Shown here piece after piece: positions 37,813-46,280 of a DNA stretch of 64,000 bases. The translations under genes and the position numbers were made by a program. Positions within the stretch are counted from its first letter, which is position 1. Each line of letters starts with the position of its first letter. The notes under the pieces were generated by a model that worked only from the letters and a program-made list of their open reading frames with translations, ran no database searches and had not been told where the DNA came from. The DNA comes from Faucicola osloensis_D (GTDB lineage: Bacteria; Pseudomonadota; Gammaproteobacteria; Pseudomonadales; Moraxellaceae). The stretch lies in assembly GCA_020041925.1 (NCBI GenBank), contig CP083409.1. One strand, given 5' to 3'.

Positions 37813-37821
37813 ATTATAACA
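37813..37821 (-). promoter_or_regulatory. Extended -10 promoter of Slam
   Basis: On the minus strand TGTTATAAT (TG-n-TATAAT, 37821-37813) lies 41 bp before the Slam start. The -35 match is poor, as is common with extended -10 promoters. It sits just after the terminator of the lipoprotein gene, so Slam can be transcribed separately. Confidence 0.55.
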
Positions 37822-37883
37822 ATCTCTACGATTGAAAGACTAGATTATTACAAAATCTTTATCCACATAAATATTATAGCAAT

Positions 37884-37914
37884 AAAAAAACGGCTAATAA
37901 ATTAGCCGTTTTTT
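37884..37914 (-). terminator. Rho-independent terminator after the surface lipoprotein gene
   Basis: On the minus strand, AAAACGGCTAAT and ATTAGCCGTTTT form a 12-bp stem followed by a T-run, 27 bp past the lipoprotein stop codon. It should largely separate lipoprotein expression from Slam. Confidence 0.85.
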
Positions 37915-37940
37915 ACAAGAATCATTAACAATGATTTTGA

Positions 37941-39587
37941 TTAACGTTCGTTAGAAGAAACGTTTCCGCTTGTATCTACAGGAGCTACGATATCACGTTT
38001 CGCACCGAATACTCCACCCCATGCTGAATTACCATACTTCTCTCCTTCAAGCGCGTTTACAGCACCGCCCAACTCTTGAGCCGCATTGCCATAGAAAGAT
38101 GCTTTAAGATCGCCCGTTCTATCAGTAACACTAGAAGAAACAGCATTTGTAAGCGTAGAAGTACCTACCACAGTATTACCGGTAACATTACCACTAAATG
38201 TAACTAGTGGGTTTTGAACGCCATTAGTATCATTAGTAAATTTAACATTATAGATATTACCCGCTAATTTTTTGTCTTTAACGTTATACTGAGCTGCTAC
38301 AAAATCACCCAAGGTAGTAACCTTTTGACTATCACCTACAGAGTTAGACTCAGGATTAGCAGCTGAACCACTTGCACCATTCAAACCGTAAGTCAATGCA
38401 TGTCCATAATAATTATAAACTGCATCCTGCGGTAACGCTTTCATCTGAGCTAGCGTAGTTTCATTTAAACCACGATAGAAGTAAGTGTTAACTGCATCTT
38501 TCGCATTAAATGCGCGAGCTTCTGTACCGACAAATTGTTGACCTTTCGCAACTGAACCTACAGTAGCAGGATCTAATGCATCAATATTAGTACTTACACG
38601 ACCATACTGTACATTATCTAATTTAATGTTTTGTAGATTAGCCGTATTTGCATAAGTCATGGCGCCTGTGGCATTAGACGTTGATGACACAGCACGGTAC
38701 GAGTTAGTAGCTGCTTTATTAGTATAGACGCCATCTTTGTCGAATGCTTTTGAACCAAAGATACGAGTATCAGTAGTATCATTTGCCGTTTCTACATTAG
38801 TACTTTCTACTGTACCCAAAGTGAAGGCGTTCGAAGTAGAAGTTTGATGGTATAAGCCTGCTGAATCAGCTGGCTTGGCTAAATAAGTCTGCGGTGCTGT
38901 AATTACAGTATCATTACGCACTTGTAGCGAGCTATTGTCAACTTTAATTGGTTTCACTGCAGTAGCAGCGCGTGTCTCATCAGTAAAAGCTATGGTATTG
39001 TAGGCAACTGCTGCTGCTGCATCATCACCATTGATTTTACCAGCGTAACGGCTTACATCTACTACTTGATCATTATACACTTCACGACCTAAAACAATAT
39101 TTTTCATGTCTTTGTCTTGAAGGGTTTTGCCACCTAAAGCAAGCGGTTGACTTTTATTAGCGGCGTCTTTATTAGCCACATAGTCAAAGTTTGCTTGTGC
39201 GTTACGATTGTAGTTTTGTCCAACAACGCTTGGGGTTTCTGCAATCTTAACACCGTTAATAACTGGGTTTTGCGTTACATCACCTGCGCCAGGATTGGTG
39301 CTGGTTGTACCGCTGGTCGCAGTAGTACCTGAAGTGGCTGTAGTACCGCTAGTTGCAGTAGTGCCTGAAGTCGCTGTAGTACCTGAAGTCGCTGTAGTGC
39401 CGCTAGTTGCAGTAGTACCTGAAGTCGCTGTAGTACCGCTAGTTGCAGTAGTACCTGAAGTCGCAGTGGTAGGCGTGCCTGGTGGAGTAAAAGTTCCTGA
39501 ACCATCACTATCGCTGCCGCCGCAAGCAGTCAATGCAGTCGTTGATACTACGCTCATAATCGCTAGAGCTAAATATTTCATTTTCAT
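37941..39587 (-). CDS. Slam-dependent surface lipoprotein with (ATSGTT)9 stalk
   Basis: The protein has 548 residues. A lipoprotein signal peptide ends at LTAC (Cys22). A short acidic Gly/Ser tether is followed by nine six-residue repeats, Ala-Thr-Ser-Gly-Thr-Thr (residues 42-95), a flexible stalk. The body (about 110-540) is Ala/Asn/Thr-rich. Near the C-terminus, LKASFYGNAAQELGGAV and SAWGGVFGAKRD match the eight-stranded barrel signature of TbpB-, HpuA- and factor-H-binding-like Slam clients. The ligand is unknown. There are nine N-x-S/T sequons in the body. The start follows AAGGA by eight bases. It stands between a GT41 glycosyltransferase gene and Slam on one strand; the stalk or the sequons may be glycosylated (inference). 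Confidence 0.85.
   Translation of the reverse strand: MKMKYLALAIMSVVSTTALTACGGSDSDGSGTFTPPGTPTTATSGTTATSGTTATSGTTATSGTTATSGTTATSGTTATSGTTATSGTTATSGTTSTNPGAGDVTQNPVINGVKIAETPSVVGQNYNRNAQANFDYVANKDAANKSQPLALGGKTLQDKDMKNIVLGREVYNDQVVDVSRYAGKINGDDAAAAVAYNTIAFTDETRAATAVKPIKVDNSSLQVRNDTVITAPQTYLAKPADSAGLYHQTSTSNAFTLGTVESTNVETANDTTDTRIFGSKAFDKDGVYTNKAATNSYRAVSSTSNATGAMTYANTANLQNIKLDNVQYGRVSTNIDALDPATVGSVAKGQQFVGTEARAFNAKDAVNTYFYRGLNETTLAQMKALPQDAVYNYYGHALTYGLNGASGSAANPESNSVGDSQKVTTLGDFVAAQYNVKDKKLAGNIYNVKFTNDTNGVQNPLVTFSGNVTGNTVVGTSTLTNAVSSSVTDRTGDLKASFYGNAAQELGGAVNALEGEKYGNSAWGGVFGAKRDIVAPVDTSGNVSSNER
39304..39465 (-). repeat. 18-bp tandem repeat, nine units, inside the lipoprotein gene
   Basis: Nine contiguous 18-bp units each encode ATSGTT. 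Two synonymous versions (ACT-TCA-GGT and ACT-AGC-GGT) alternate in most of the array, suggesting 36-bp duplications. Because 18 is divisible by three, gain or loss of units changes stalk length without breaking the frame. Confidence 0.95.
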
Positions 39588-39953
39588 CTGGAATTCCTTA
39601 TGATTGGGGAGACAATCAAAAACTCAAAAAAATAAATCATAGCGATGTTAAGGCATGAGTTTTTGTAATGTTACAGTGTTTTTGCTATCTGTAAGTAGGA
39701 TAATAGCAGACTTTTTTCTATATCGTCAATATATTTACAATTTATTTACCAAATTTAGCTTATTATTTACAAATCAAATAAATTTAATTAAAAACAAATA
39801 CTTATGAGAAAATTCTAATGATAATTATTTAATATCTGCGTCAATATACGGCAAAGATTGAATTTAAATATTTTTCACTATTCGCATAATAATATTCATC
39901 ATAATTGTATTGATTATGTATTTTAATATATTTCAAAGGTTAAATTTGTTGCT
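39588..39953. other. Leader region between GT41 and surface lipoprotein genes
   Basis: 366 bp, very A+T-rich. It contains the lipoprotein promoter (separate entry) and, at 39814-39832, a 19-bp stretch matching the Fur-box consensus at about 13 of 19 positions. That stretch is some 85 bp upstream of the -35, and chance matches are common in such A+T-rich DNA. No gene was seen. Confidence 0.4.
39700..39729 (-). promoter_or_regulatory. Sigma-70 promoter of the surface lipoprotein gene
   Basis: On the minus strand TTGACG (39729-39724) and TATTAT (39705-39700) are 18 bp apart, each one mismatch from consensus. The expected 5' leader is about 100 nt. Confidence 0.6.
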
Positions 39954-41984
39954 TTAAATTAACTTACTATTCATTACAGTGAAACTTGCCGGCGGCTTCT
40001 TGTCATTTGCCAATCGGATTATTGTCTCGAAAGCAGTTTCCAAATTTTTGGCATATCTTACTGTATCGAATAAGGGATGCTCATCTCGATTTGCAATTAA
40101 TTTGGCTCGAATTGTCGCTAATTTTGTGGGATGGCGGGCTAGTTCGATTGCAAGCTTTTCATAATCCGCTCGATTCTCGGTTATAAGTTCGGTAAGACCG
40201 CATGCGTTTAGTAAGCTTGCAGCGACTCGAGAAGCAAAAGACTGTCCCATGCAGGTGAGCACTGGCAAACCTGTCCATAATGCATCACTTGTTGTGGTAT
40301 GTGCATTATAGGGTAGCGTATCTAAGAATAAGTCCGCTAGCGTATGACGGGCTAAGTGTTCTGGAATCGAACGTCTTTCTGCAAATATTAGACGACTGGC
40401 GTCAACCCCCGCCATAGAGGCTTGGTGCTTAAGGTTTGCCTCAGTTTCAGGTTCATCTTTTAATAGCCATAGCACGCTGTCGGGGACAGCTTGAAGAATT
40501 CGCATCCACACCGAGAATGTCTCTGGCATTACCTTGTAAGGATTGTTGAAGCAACAATACACAAAGCCTGATTCTGGTAAACCAACTTCCGCCCTACTCG
40601 GCACAGTATCACCAATTATCCGATGTCGATCGTTAGGCTGATAGGTATGAGGCAATCTAATGATTTTTTCACTATAAAACTTTTCAAGGTGTGGTGGAAT
40701 GAGAGTATTATCTGCAATGATATAATCAATAAAAGAAGCACCCATTGTGCCAGGAAAGCCAATATAATTTATCTGGATAGGGGCAGGACGGTAACTAAAA
40801 ATACCTGTTCTTGAGTGGGTAGTATAGCCTTTTAAATCAATGACAATGCTAATATTCTGCGCTTGAATATGCTCAGCAATGCTCTTATCATCCCAGTCTG
40901 ATACCTCATGAAAATGCTCAAAGGCATTTCGTAAGCGAATACGCCATTCGTCTTCAATATTTTCACCATACGAATAGGCGTAGATTTCAAAACGTTCTTT
41001 ATTGTGTACTTCAAATAACTCTGCCATCAAGATAGCTGTGGCATGGTTATAAAAATCGGCAGACACATAAGCAACCTTAATGCGCGATTGAATTTGCTCA
41101 GTAAAATCAAATCGCTCAGTCGTTAAGGGCTTTTCGATGAAGCCATTGCGCTGTACATAAGACTCAGCACAGTATAATTGTTGCTGAGGCGCATCACATG
41201 CCGCAACAAAATCAAAGGGCGCAGCAATAGGATATCTAGCATCCATGCTCGTTATCATCTGTTCAGTCAAATCGGTAAGATTATTCCAGTCTCCGATTTT
41301 TGTTTTTAAACCAAATAAAATACCTAGTAACTCAGGATAGTGAGGGTCAATTTCGGCAGCTTTTTCAAAGCTCTTAATCGCTTGTGGATATAGGCGTTGC
41401 TCTCTATAAGCATAACCTTTCATAAACCAAAAATATACAACATCAGGGGTTTTACTAAGGGCAGTATCGCATAGCTCAACAGTTCTAGTATAAGCACGCT
41501 TCCAATAAGTTGTGTATATCAAGTCATAATAGATATTAGGATAATCTTCATAGGCTGACAAAACACGCTCAAAACAGCGTGACGCAATGTCAAATTGCTT
41601 TTGCTCTTTTGCTAAGGTGCCGATTTGATGAAGATCATTAATGTTTGGGTCATCTAGTTGAAAGCCTCTATCAAAACATACCACTGCCTCGACAGTTTTA
41701 TCCTGTAGCATTAATAGGTTAGCCTTGTCATACCAGATATCCGCACGTTTGACCGTCATTGCCAATGCTTTGTTTAACCAAATCATGGCATTATCTAAAT
41801 CACCTTTCGTCCAAAATGCCCTTGCCATCACCACCATCACATTAATAGATTTTGGTATAGGCTTTAATTGTGAGTATTGCAATATATTTGGTGCAGTATC
41901 TGTAGTTGGCAAAACGTCATTTGTTAAATCATTATTAAGCAATACGTTGTTAACAGCGGAAGATTTTGTTTGTGTCGGGTTCAT
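39954..41984 (-). CDS. TPR-containing GT41 glycosyltransferase, O-GlcNAc transferase-like
   Basis: The protein has 676 residues and no signal peptide, so it is cytoplasmic. Residues about 45-260 form TPR repeats (ARAFWTKGDLDNAMIWLNKA; GYAYREQRLYPQAIKSFEKA). The C-terminal two-thirds match the OGT catalytic domain: VAYVSADFYNHATAILM, where His314 aligns with His498 of human OGT; FNNPYKVMPETFSVW, where Lys484 aligns with the UDP-binding Lys842; and DTLPYNAHTTTSDALWTGLP then SRVAASLLNACGL. It should transfer a sugar from a UDP-sugar to protein Ser/Thr; HMW1C-type Asn glucosylation, also GT41, is the alternative. The next gene downstream encodes a Thr/Ser-repeat surface lipoprotein, a natural candidate substrate. 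Confidence 0.88.
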   Translation of the reverse strand: MNPTQTKSSAVNNVLLNNDLTNDVLPTTDTAPNILQYSQLKPIPKSINVMVVMARAFWTKGDLDNAMIWLNKALAMTVKRADIWYDKANLLMLQDKTVEAVVCFDRGFQLDDPNINDLHQIGTLAKEQKQFDIASRCFERVLSAYEDYPNIYYDLIYTTYWKRAYTRTVELCDTALSKTPDVVYFWFMKGYAYREQRLYPQAIKSFEKAAEIDPHYPELLGILFGLKTKIGDWNNLTDLTEQMITSMDARYPIAAPFDFVAACDAPQQQLYCAESYVQRNGFIEKPLTTERFDFTEQIQSRIKVAYVSADFYNHATAILMAELFEVHNKERFEIYAYSYGENIEDEWRIRLRNAFEHFHEVSDWDDKSIAEHIQAQNISIVIDLKGYTTHSRTGIFSYRPAPIQINYIGFPGTMGASFIDYIIADNTLIPPHLEKFYSEKIIRLPHTYQPNDRHRIIGDTVPSRAEVGLPESGFVYCCFNNPYKVMPETFSVWMRILQAVPDSVLWLLKDEPETEANLKHQASMAGVDASRLIFAERRSIPEHLARHTLADLFLDTLPYNAHTTTSDALWTGLPVLTCMGQSFASRVAASLLNACGLTELITENRADYEKLAIELARHPTKLATIRAKLIANRDEHPLFDTVRYAKNLETAFETIIRLANDKKPPASFTVMNSKLI

Positions 41985-42016
41985 TGAAAAAATGTCATAT
42001 CAGAGATTTGTAGTTG

Positions 42017-42045
42017 ATTATAATAGATAGTTGGCAAACTACAAA
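42017..42045 (-). promoter_or_regulatory. Candidate promoter of the GT41 gene
   Basis: TATAAT (42022-42017, minus strand) lies 17 bp from a weak TTTGTA (42045-42040). It is about 33 bp before the start codon. No good ribosome-binding site is visible before that ATG. Confidence 0.45.
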
Positions 42046-42084
42046 ACATTTACAACCTTAATCAATTGTAAATTATCAGAAGTA

Positions 42085-43539
42085 TTAATGATCCGCTGGC
42101 GTGCCGCCCTGTGCCACAATCCAATTTTCTAACTCTTTGGTTTTTTCATCCAATAGCATTTTATCACCGCTTGCTTCAACATTGAGACGAATCAGTGGCT
42201 CAGTGTTGGAAGCGCGGACGTTAAAGCGCCAGCGTGGAAAATTGACCGACAAGCCATCGAGTTTATCAAGGGTCGCCGTTTGGCTATCAAATTGTTGGTA
42301 GCTTTCTTCAAGTTTTGCCAACACCGCGGGCGCAGTGATGCCGTCTAATTTAAAGTTAATCTCACCTGAGATGGGAAAAGCGGCAATCATCTCATCAACC
42401 AGTTGCGACAGTTTTTTTGGCGCTTCTGTTTTGCCTGATTTTGATAATAGCTCAATCACCAATAACCACGGAATCATGCCACTATCACAGTAGTTAAAAT
42501 CGCGAAAATAATGATGCGCAGACATCTCGCCGCCATACACTGCGTTGTTTTCACGCATGACTTGTTTGATGAAAGAATGCCCTGACTTACTGATGGTCGC
42601 TTTGCCACCGGCCGCCGCGATGACGCTTTCGGTATTTAAGATATTGCGCGGGTCATAGACAATCGCCTCGGCAGGATTTTTATCCAAGAAAGCTTTGGCA
42701 AGCACCCCCACTACATAAGTGCCTTCCAAGAATCGAGCGTTTTCATCAAAGAAAAAACAACGATCAAAATCGCCATCAAACGCAATCGCTAAGTCCGCTT
42801 TCTCTGCCAATAGCTTGTCTGCCGTCACTTTACGGTTGGCAATAATCATGGGATTGGGAATACCATTGGGAAAACTGCCATCGGGCGCATGATTGATTTT
42901 GATAAAATTAATAGGCGCGTTGGCAGCTTGTAAACGCTGCTCAAGCAAATCAATCGTTGGCGCGGCACTACCGTTGCCACAGTTGACGACCACTGTCAAA
43001 GGTCGTAACGCGTTGACGTCAATATAGCTTATCAGATGGTCGATATAGGCGGTTTTATCTTCTTTTAACTGATACTCGCCTTTACTGGCTGCCGCTTTGA
43101 ACGCGCCTTTTTCTGCGATTTGTTGAATATCTGCCAAGCCGGTGTCCGCGCTAATGGGTTTGGACTGTTCACGCACCAATTTTAGCCCGTTATAATTAAT
43201 GGGGTTGTGACTGGCGGTTACTTCAATACCGCCAATCGCGCCATAGTGGCTGGTGGCAAAATACACTTCTTCAGTGCCTGTCATGCCCAAATCAATCACA
43301 TCAATACCTGCATCTAATATGCCTTGTATGGTGGCTTTTTTAAGGGCTGCACTACTGGGCCGAATGTCACAGCCAATCACAATCGCTGGTTTTTGCTGAT
43401 TTGATAGCGGTTCACTTAAAAATTGGGCGAAAGCACGTCCGATACGGTAGGCAATGTCCTCGTCAAGATTTTTACCGAGTTCGCCGCGGATGTCATAGGC
43501 TTTAAAAGACGAAATTGTGATGGGAGAAAAATCATTCAT
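42085..43539 (-). CDS. Phosphomannomutase/phosphoglucomutase (AlgC-like)
   Basis: A 484-residue alpha-D-phosphohexomutase that interconverts hexose 1- and 6-phosphates for nucleotide-sugar synthesis. Motifs: KAYDIRGELGKNL at the N-terminus, phosphoserine loop TASHNPINYNGLKLV (about 109-123), metal-binding FDGDFDRC (about 253-260), sugar-binding GEMSAHHYFRD, and phosphate-binding RASNTEPLIRLN near the C-terminus. This bifunctional type usually acts on mannose and glucose phosphates. It lies between ugd and the GT41 gene on the same strand. Confidence 0.92.
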   Translation of the reverse strand: MNDFSPITISSFKAYDIRGELGKNLDEDIAYRIGRAFAQFLSEPLSNQQKPAIVIGCDIRPSSAALKKATIQGILDAGIDVIDLGMTGTEEVYFATSHYGAIGGIEVTASHNPINYNGLKLVREQSKPISADTGLADIQQIAEKGAFKAAASKGEYQLKEDKTAYIDHLISYIDVNALRPLTVVVNCGNGSAAPTIDLLEQRLQAANAPINFIKINHAPDGSFPNGIPNPMIIANRKVTADKLLAEKADLAIAFDGDFDRCFFFDENARFLEGTYVVGVLAKAFLDKNPAEAIVYDPRNILNTESVIAAAGGKATISKSGHSFIKQVMRENNAVYGGEMSAHHYFRDFNYCDSGMIPWLLVIELLSKSGKTEAPKKLSQLVDEMIAAFPISGEINFKLDGITAPAVLAKLEESYQQFDSQTATLDKLDGLSVNFPRWRFNVRASNTEPLIRLNVEASGDKMLLDEKTKELENWIVAQGGTPADH

Positions 43540-43622
43540 ATACGTGGCTCATGGGATTAAGAATTAAGAATGTCATTCAATTAACTGTTAATTACTCACA
43601 ATCAGTTATTCACTGGCAATGA

Positions 43623-44822
43623 TCAGCTATCACCAAACACATCGCGGCTATACACTTTTGCCTTGACGTGCGCTAATTCGGGATGTAATCGGTTCGCGAC
43701 AATCACGTCGCTCGTTTCCAAAAAACTTGCTAAATCATTGACTACGGGACAATCCATAAACTGCAGTGACGACAGACTGGGCTCATAGATTTGTACATCA
43801 ATGGCATGTTGTTTGAGCAGTTCAATAATGTCCAAAATTGCAGAGTCTCTAAAGTTATCGGCATCTTTTTTCATACTTAATCGGTACACACCCACGGTAT
43901 TAGGCTGCTTGGCGATAATTTGACGGGCGATAAAGCGTTTGCGGGTATTGTTGGCATCCACCACCGCATGAATCACATTGGCAGGAATCCCTTCATAATT
44001 GGCTTTAAGCTGTTGGGTATCTTTGGGTAGACAATAGCCACCATACCCAAATGATGGGTTGTTGTAATGCATGCCAATCCGCGGGTCTAAGCTGACACCG
44101 GTGATAATCGACTCACTATCAAGCCCCATGCTTTCGGCAAAGCTATCTAACTCGTTAAAAAATGCAATGCGTGTTGCAAGGTAGCTATTGGCAAATAGTT
44201 TGACCGCCTCTGCCTCAGTGGGCGGCATGATTTGGCTTGGGGTGTGGGTTTGTTCGCTGGCAGTTTGGTATTGGGTTATTAATTGGTGGCAAACATCTTG
44301 CAGCGCTGGCACATGGTTTATATCACAGCCAACGATAATACGTGACGGATGCAGGTTGTCATATAACGCTTTGCCTTCCCGCAAAAACTCCGGCATAAAC
44401 AAAATACGCGTATCAAACTTTGCCTGCATGTCACGGGTAAATCCAATCGGCACAGTCGATTTGATCACAATCGGCACTTGTGCGTTGTGAGCGCGTACGG
44501 TTTGGATACTGGCTTCCACCGATGAGGTATCGAATTTGCCAGTGGCGACATCGTAGTTGGTCGGTGTTGCAATAATCACTAAATCTGCGGTTGAAAAATC
44601 CGCCTCACTCACCAACTGCGCTGTTAAATTCAAGGACTGGGTTGCCAAGAACTGCGCAATCAACGCATCGTCAATCGGCGACTCTTGCTGTTGTAATTGG
44701 GCAATTTTTTGGGCATCGATATCGACCAAGGTGACTTGGTTAGCGAGTTTAGGCTGGGCTAAAAGTACCGCATTGGACAGACCGACATAGCCTGCCCCAA
44801 TGACAAAAATAGTTGTAATCAT
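43623..44822 (-). CDS. ugd: UDP-glucose 6-dehydrogenase
   Basis: It oxidises UDP-glucose to UDP-glucuronate with NAD+. It has 399 residues. N-terminal Rossmann motif IFVIGAGYVGLSNAVLLAQ, KSTVPIGFTRDMQ, MPEFLREGKALYDNLHPSRI, and the catalytic Cys in YGGYCLPKDTQQL (about 265). YRLSMKKDADNFRDSA fits the single-domain bacterial Ugd type. The product serves surface polysaccharide or aminosugar pathways. It is 83 bp upstream of the phosphohexomutase gene. Confidence 0.92.
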   Translation of the reverse strand: MITTIFVIGAGYVGLSNAVLLAQPKLANQVTLVDIDAQKIAQLQQQESPIDDALIAQFLATQSLNLTAQLVSEADFSTADLVIIATPTNYDVATGKFDTSSVEASIQTVRAHNAQVPIVIKSTVPIGFTRDMQAKFDTRILFMPEFLREGKALYDNLHPSRIIVGCDINHVPALQDVCHQLITQYQTASEQTHTPSQIMPPTEAEAVKLFANSYLATRIAFFNELDSFAESMGLDSESIITGVSLDPRIGMHYNNPSFGYGGYCLPKDTQQLKANYEGIPANVIHAVVDANNTRKRFIARQIIAKQPNTVGVYRLSMKKDADNFRDSAILDIIELLKQHAIDVQIYEPSLSSLQFMDCPVVNDLASFLETSDVIVANRLHPELAHVKAKVYSRDVFGDS

Positions 44823-45149
44823 GGGTGATGAAACCTTACAAATCGCAGCAAAAATTAGCGAAGCCGTCGCGTATTTTTAGCCTTGATATTTCTTATATTT
44901 TTAAATTAGGTAAGTTTGTGCCAATATCACTATAGTTTGACAAAATGGCATAGCAATGACAACGATTATTTTGCCGCATCTGTGTTTTAGGTATTTGTAT
45001 TTAAAGCCTCTGTATTTTAGGCATCTAGACTGTCAAGGCAAATACTTACCAATGGACTTAGATTGCCATGTCAAATGCGCTAAAATAGCTAGGTCAATTA
45101 TATTGTGAATTTTTCATCATTTACTATCAATCACCCTTTAGAGATAACG
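44823..45149. other. Intergenic region between divergent ugd and mazG
   Basis: 327 bp with no gene. It contains two similar phrases near 44985-45025 (GTGTTTTAGGTATTTGTATTT and CTGTATTTTAGGCATC) but no clear promoter pair. Confidence 0.35.
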
Positions 45150-45974
45150 ATGCAACCAACTTCCAATTTTGCTGACCTTATTGCCTTAATGGCACGACTG
45201 CGCCAAGACTGCCCTTGGGATAAAAAACAAACCAACGATAGCCTCATCCCCTACGCCCTAGAAGAAACCTATGAGCTCGTCGAAGCCATACAATCGGGTG
45301 ACATTGACGACATCAAGGGTGAGCTTGGCGATGTGCTGTTACAAGTGGTTTTTCACGCTTGTCTATATGAAGAACAGCAGCAGTTTGATATCAGCGAGGT
45401 GATTTTCACCTTGCAACAAAAACTCATTCGCCGTCACCCGCATGTGTTCGACAAAGAAAATCTAAAAACCGATGAAGATGTCAAAAAACGCTGGGATGAA
45501 ATCAAAGCCTTGGAAAATGCCGAAAAAGCCAAACAGGGTAAACTGGTAAACCATCGCCGCACCCTTGATGCGGTCAAGGCAGGCTCAGCGTTAATGCAAG
45601 CGCAAGAACTACAAAAAACTGCCAATAAAGTCGGTTTTGATTGGGATGTGGTATCGGGTGCGGTGGACAAATTGGATGAAGAAGTGGCAGAGCTCAAAGA
45701 AATCTTACCAATCGATGGTCAAAAACCGACGCCTGCGCAAAAAGCGCTGCTAGAAAAAGAACTGGGCGATTGTTTTTTTGCCCTAGTCAATATTGCTCGC
45801 AAACTGGGCATTGATAGCGAAAAAGCGACTTTGACCACCGTGCATAAATTTCGCTCTCGTTTTGGCTTTATTGAAGATGAGCTCGCTAAAATCGGTAAAA
45901 CCCCTGAAACTGCTAGCTTAGAGGAAATGGATAACTTGTGGGATTTGGCAAAACATCATGAAAAATTTGCATAA
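45150..45974 (+). CDS. mazG: Nucleoside triphosphate pyrophosphohydrolase MazG
   Basis: It hydrolyses (d)NTPs to monophosphates and pyrophosphate, a house-cleaning and stringent-response role. The ATG at 45150 (after GAGATAAC) gives 274 residues; an upstream in-frame start at 45105 would add 15. Two MazG domains: LRQDCPWDKKQTNDSLIPY then EETYELVEAI and GELGDVLLQVVFHA (EExxE...ExxD), with the second at DKLDEEVAELKE and EKELGDCFFALVNIARKLG. KLVNHRRTLDAVKAG links them. Confidence 0.93.
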   Translation: MQPTSNFADLIALMARLRQDCPWDKKQTNDSLIPYALEETYELVEAIQSGDIDDIKGELGDVLLQVVFHACLYEEQQQFDISEVIFTLQQKLIRRHPHVFDKENLKTDEDVKKRWDEIKALENAEKAKQGKLVNHRRTLDAVKAGSALMQAQELQKTANKVGFDWDVVSGAVDKLDEEVAELKEILPIDGQKPTPAQKALLEKELGDCFFALVNIARKLGIDSEKATLTTVHKFRSRFGFIEDELAKIGKTPETASLEEMDNLWDLAKHHEKFA

Positions 45975-46150
45975 GGGGGTTTAGTGGCGACTAGGTTTTA
46001 GGGTCTAGTATTATTGACAGCTAATACCCTGTTTACATGCCGTGTACATTTTTTTGGTAAAACAGTTTTTTAGCTAAGTTTGTACTAAGTTTGGGGTGGC
46101 ATAATAGCTCACATCAACTCATTAAACCCATGTATTAAACCAATTTGGTT

Positions 46151-46183
46151 AATAGCATTGATTTAATAGCATTGATTTAACAC
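46151..46183 (+). repeat. 14-bp direct repeat upstream of the Lys/His-rich peptide gene
   Basis: AATAGCATTGATTT occurs twice back to back (about 46151-46180) in the 306-bp intergenic stretch. The rest of that stretch is A+T-rich with no clear promoter or gene. Confidence 0.5.
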
Positions 46184-46280
46184 AAGGTTTGATTCGTTTG
46201 TTATTGAATCTATCTTGTTTATTCAATCTTGTTGATCCATTACATAAATCGGTATAACAATAATATTTTAAGAGACGACT

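Noticed and set aside
39304..39465. Possible CRISPR array
   Set aside because: Units are contiguous 18-mers without spacers and encode a protein repeat.
39295..39603. Plus-strand open frame with a Val/Pro/Glu repeat opposite the lipoprotein gene
   Set aside because: It is the antisense reading of the 18-bp repeat array; no ribosome-binding site or signal, and the minus-strand gene has a clear lipobox and domain.
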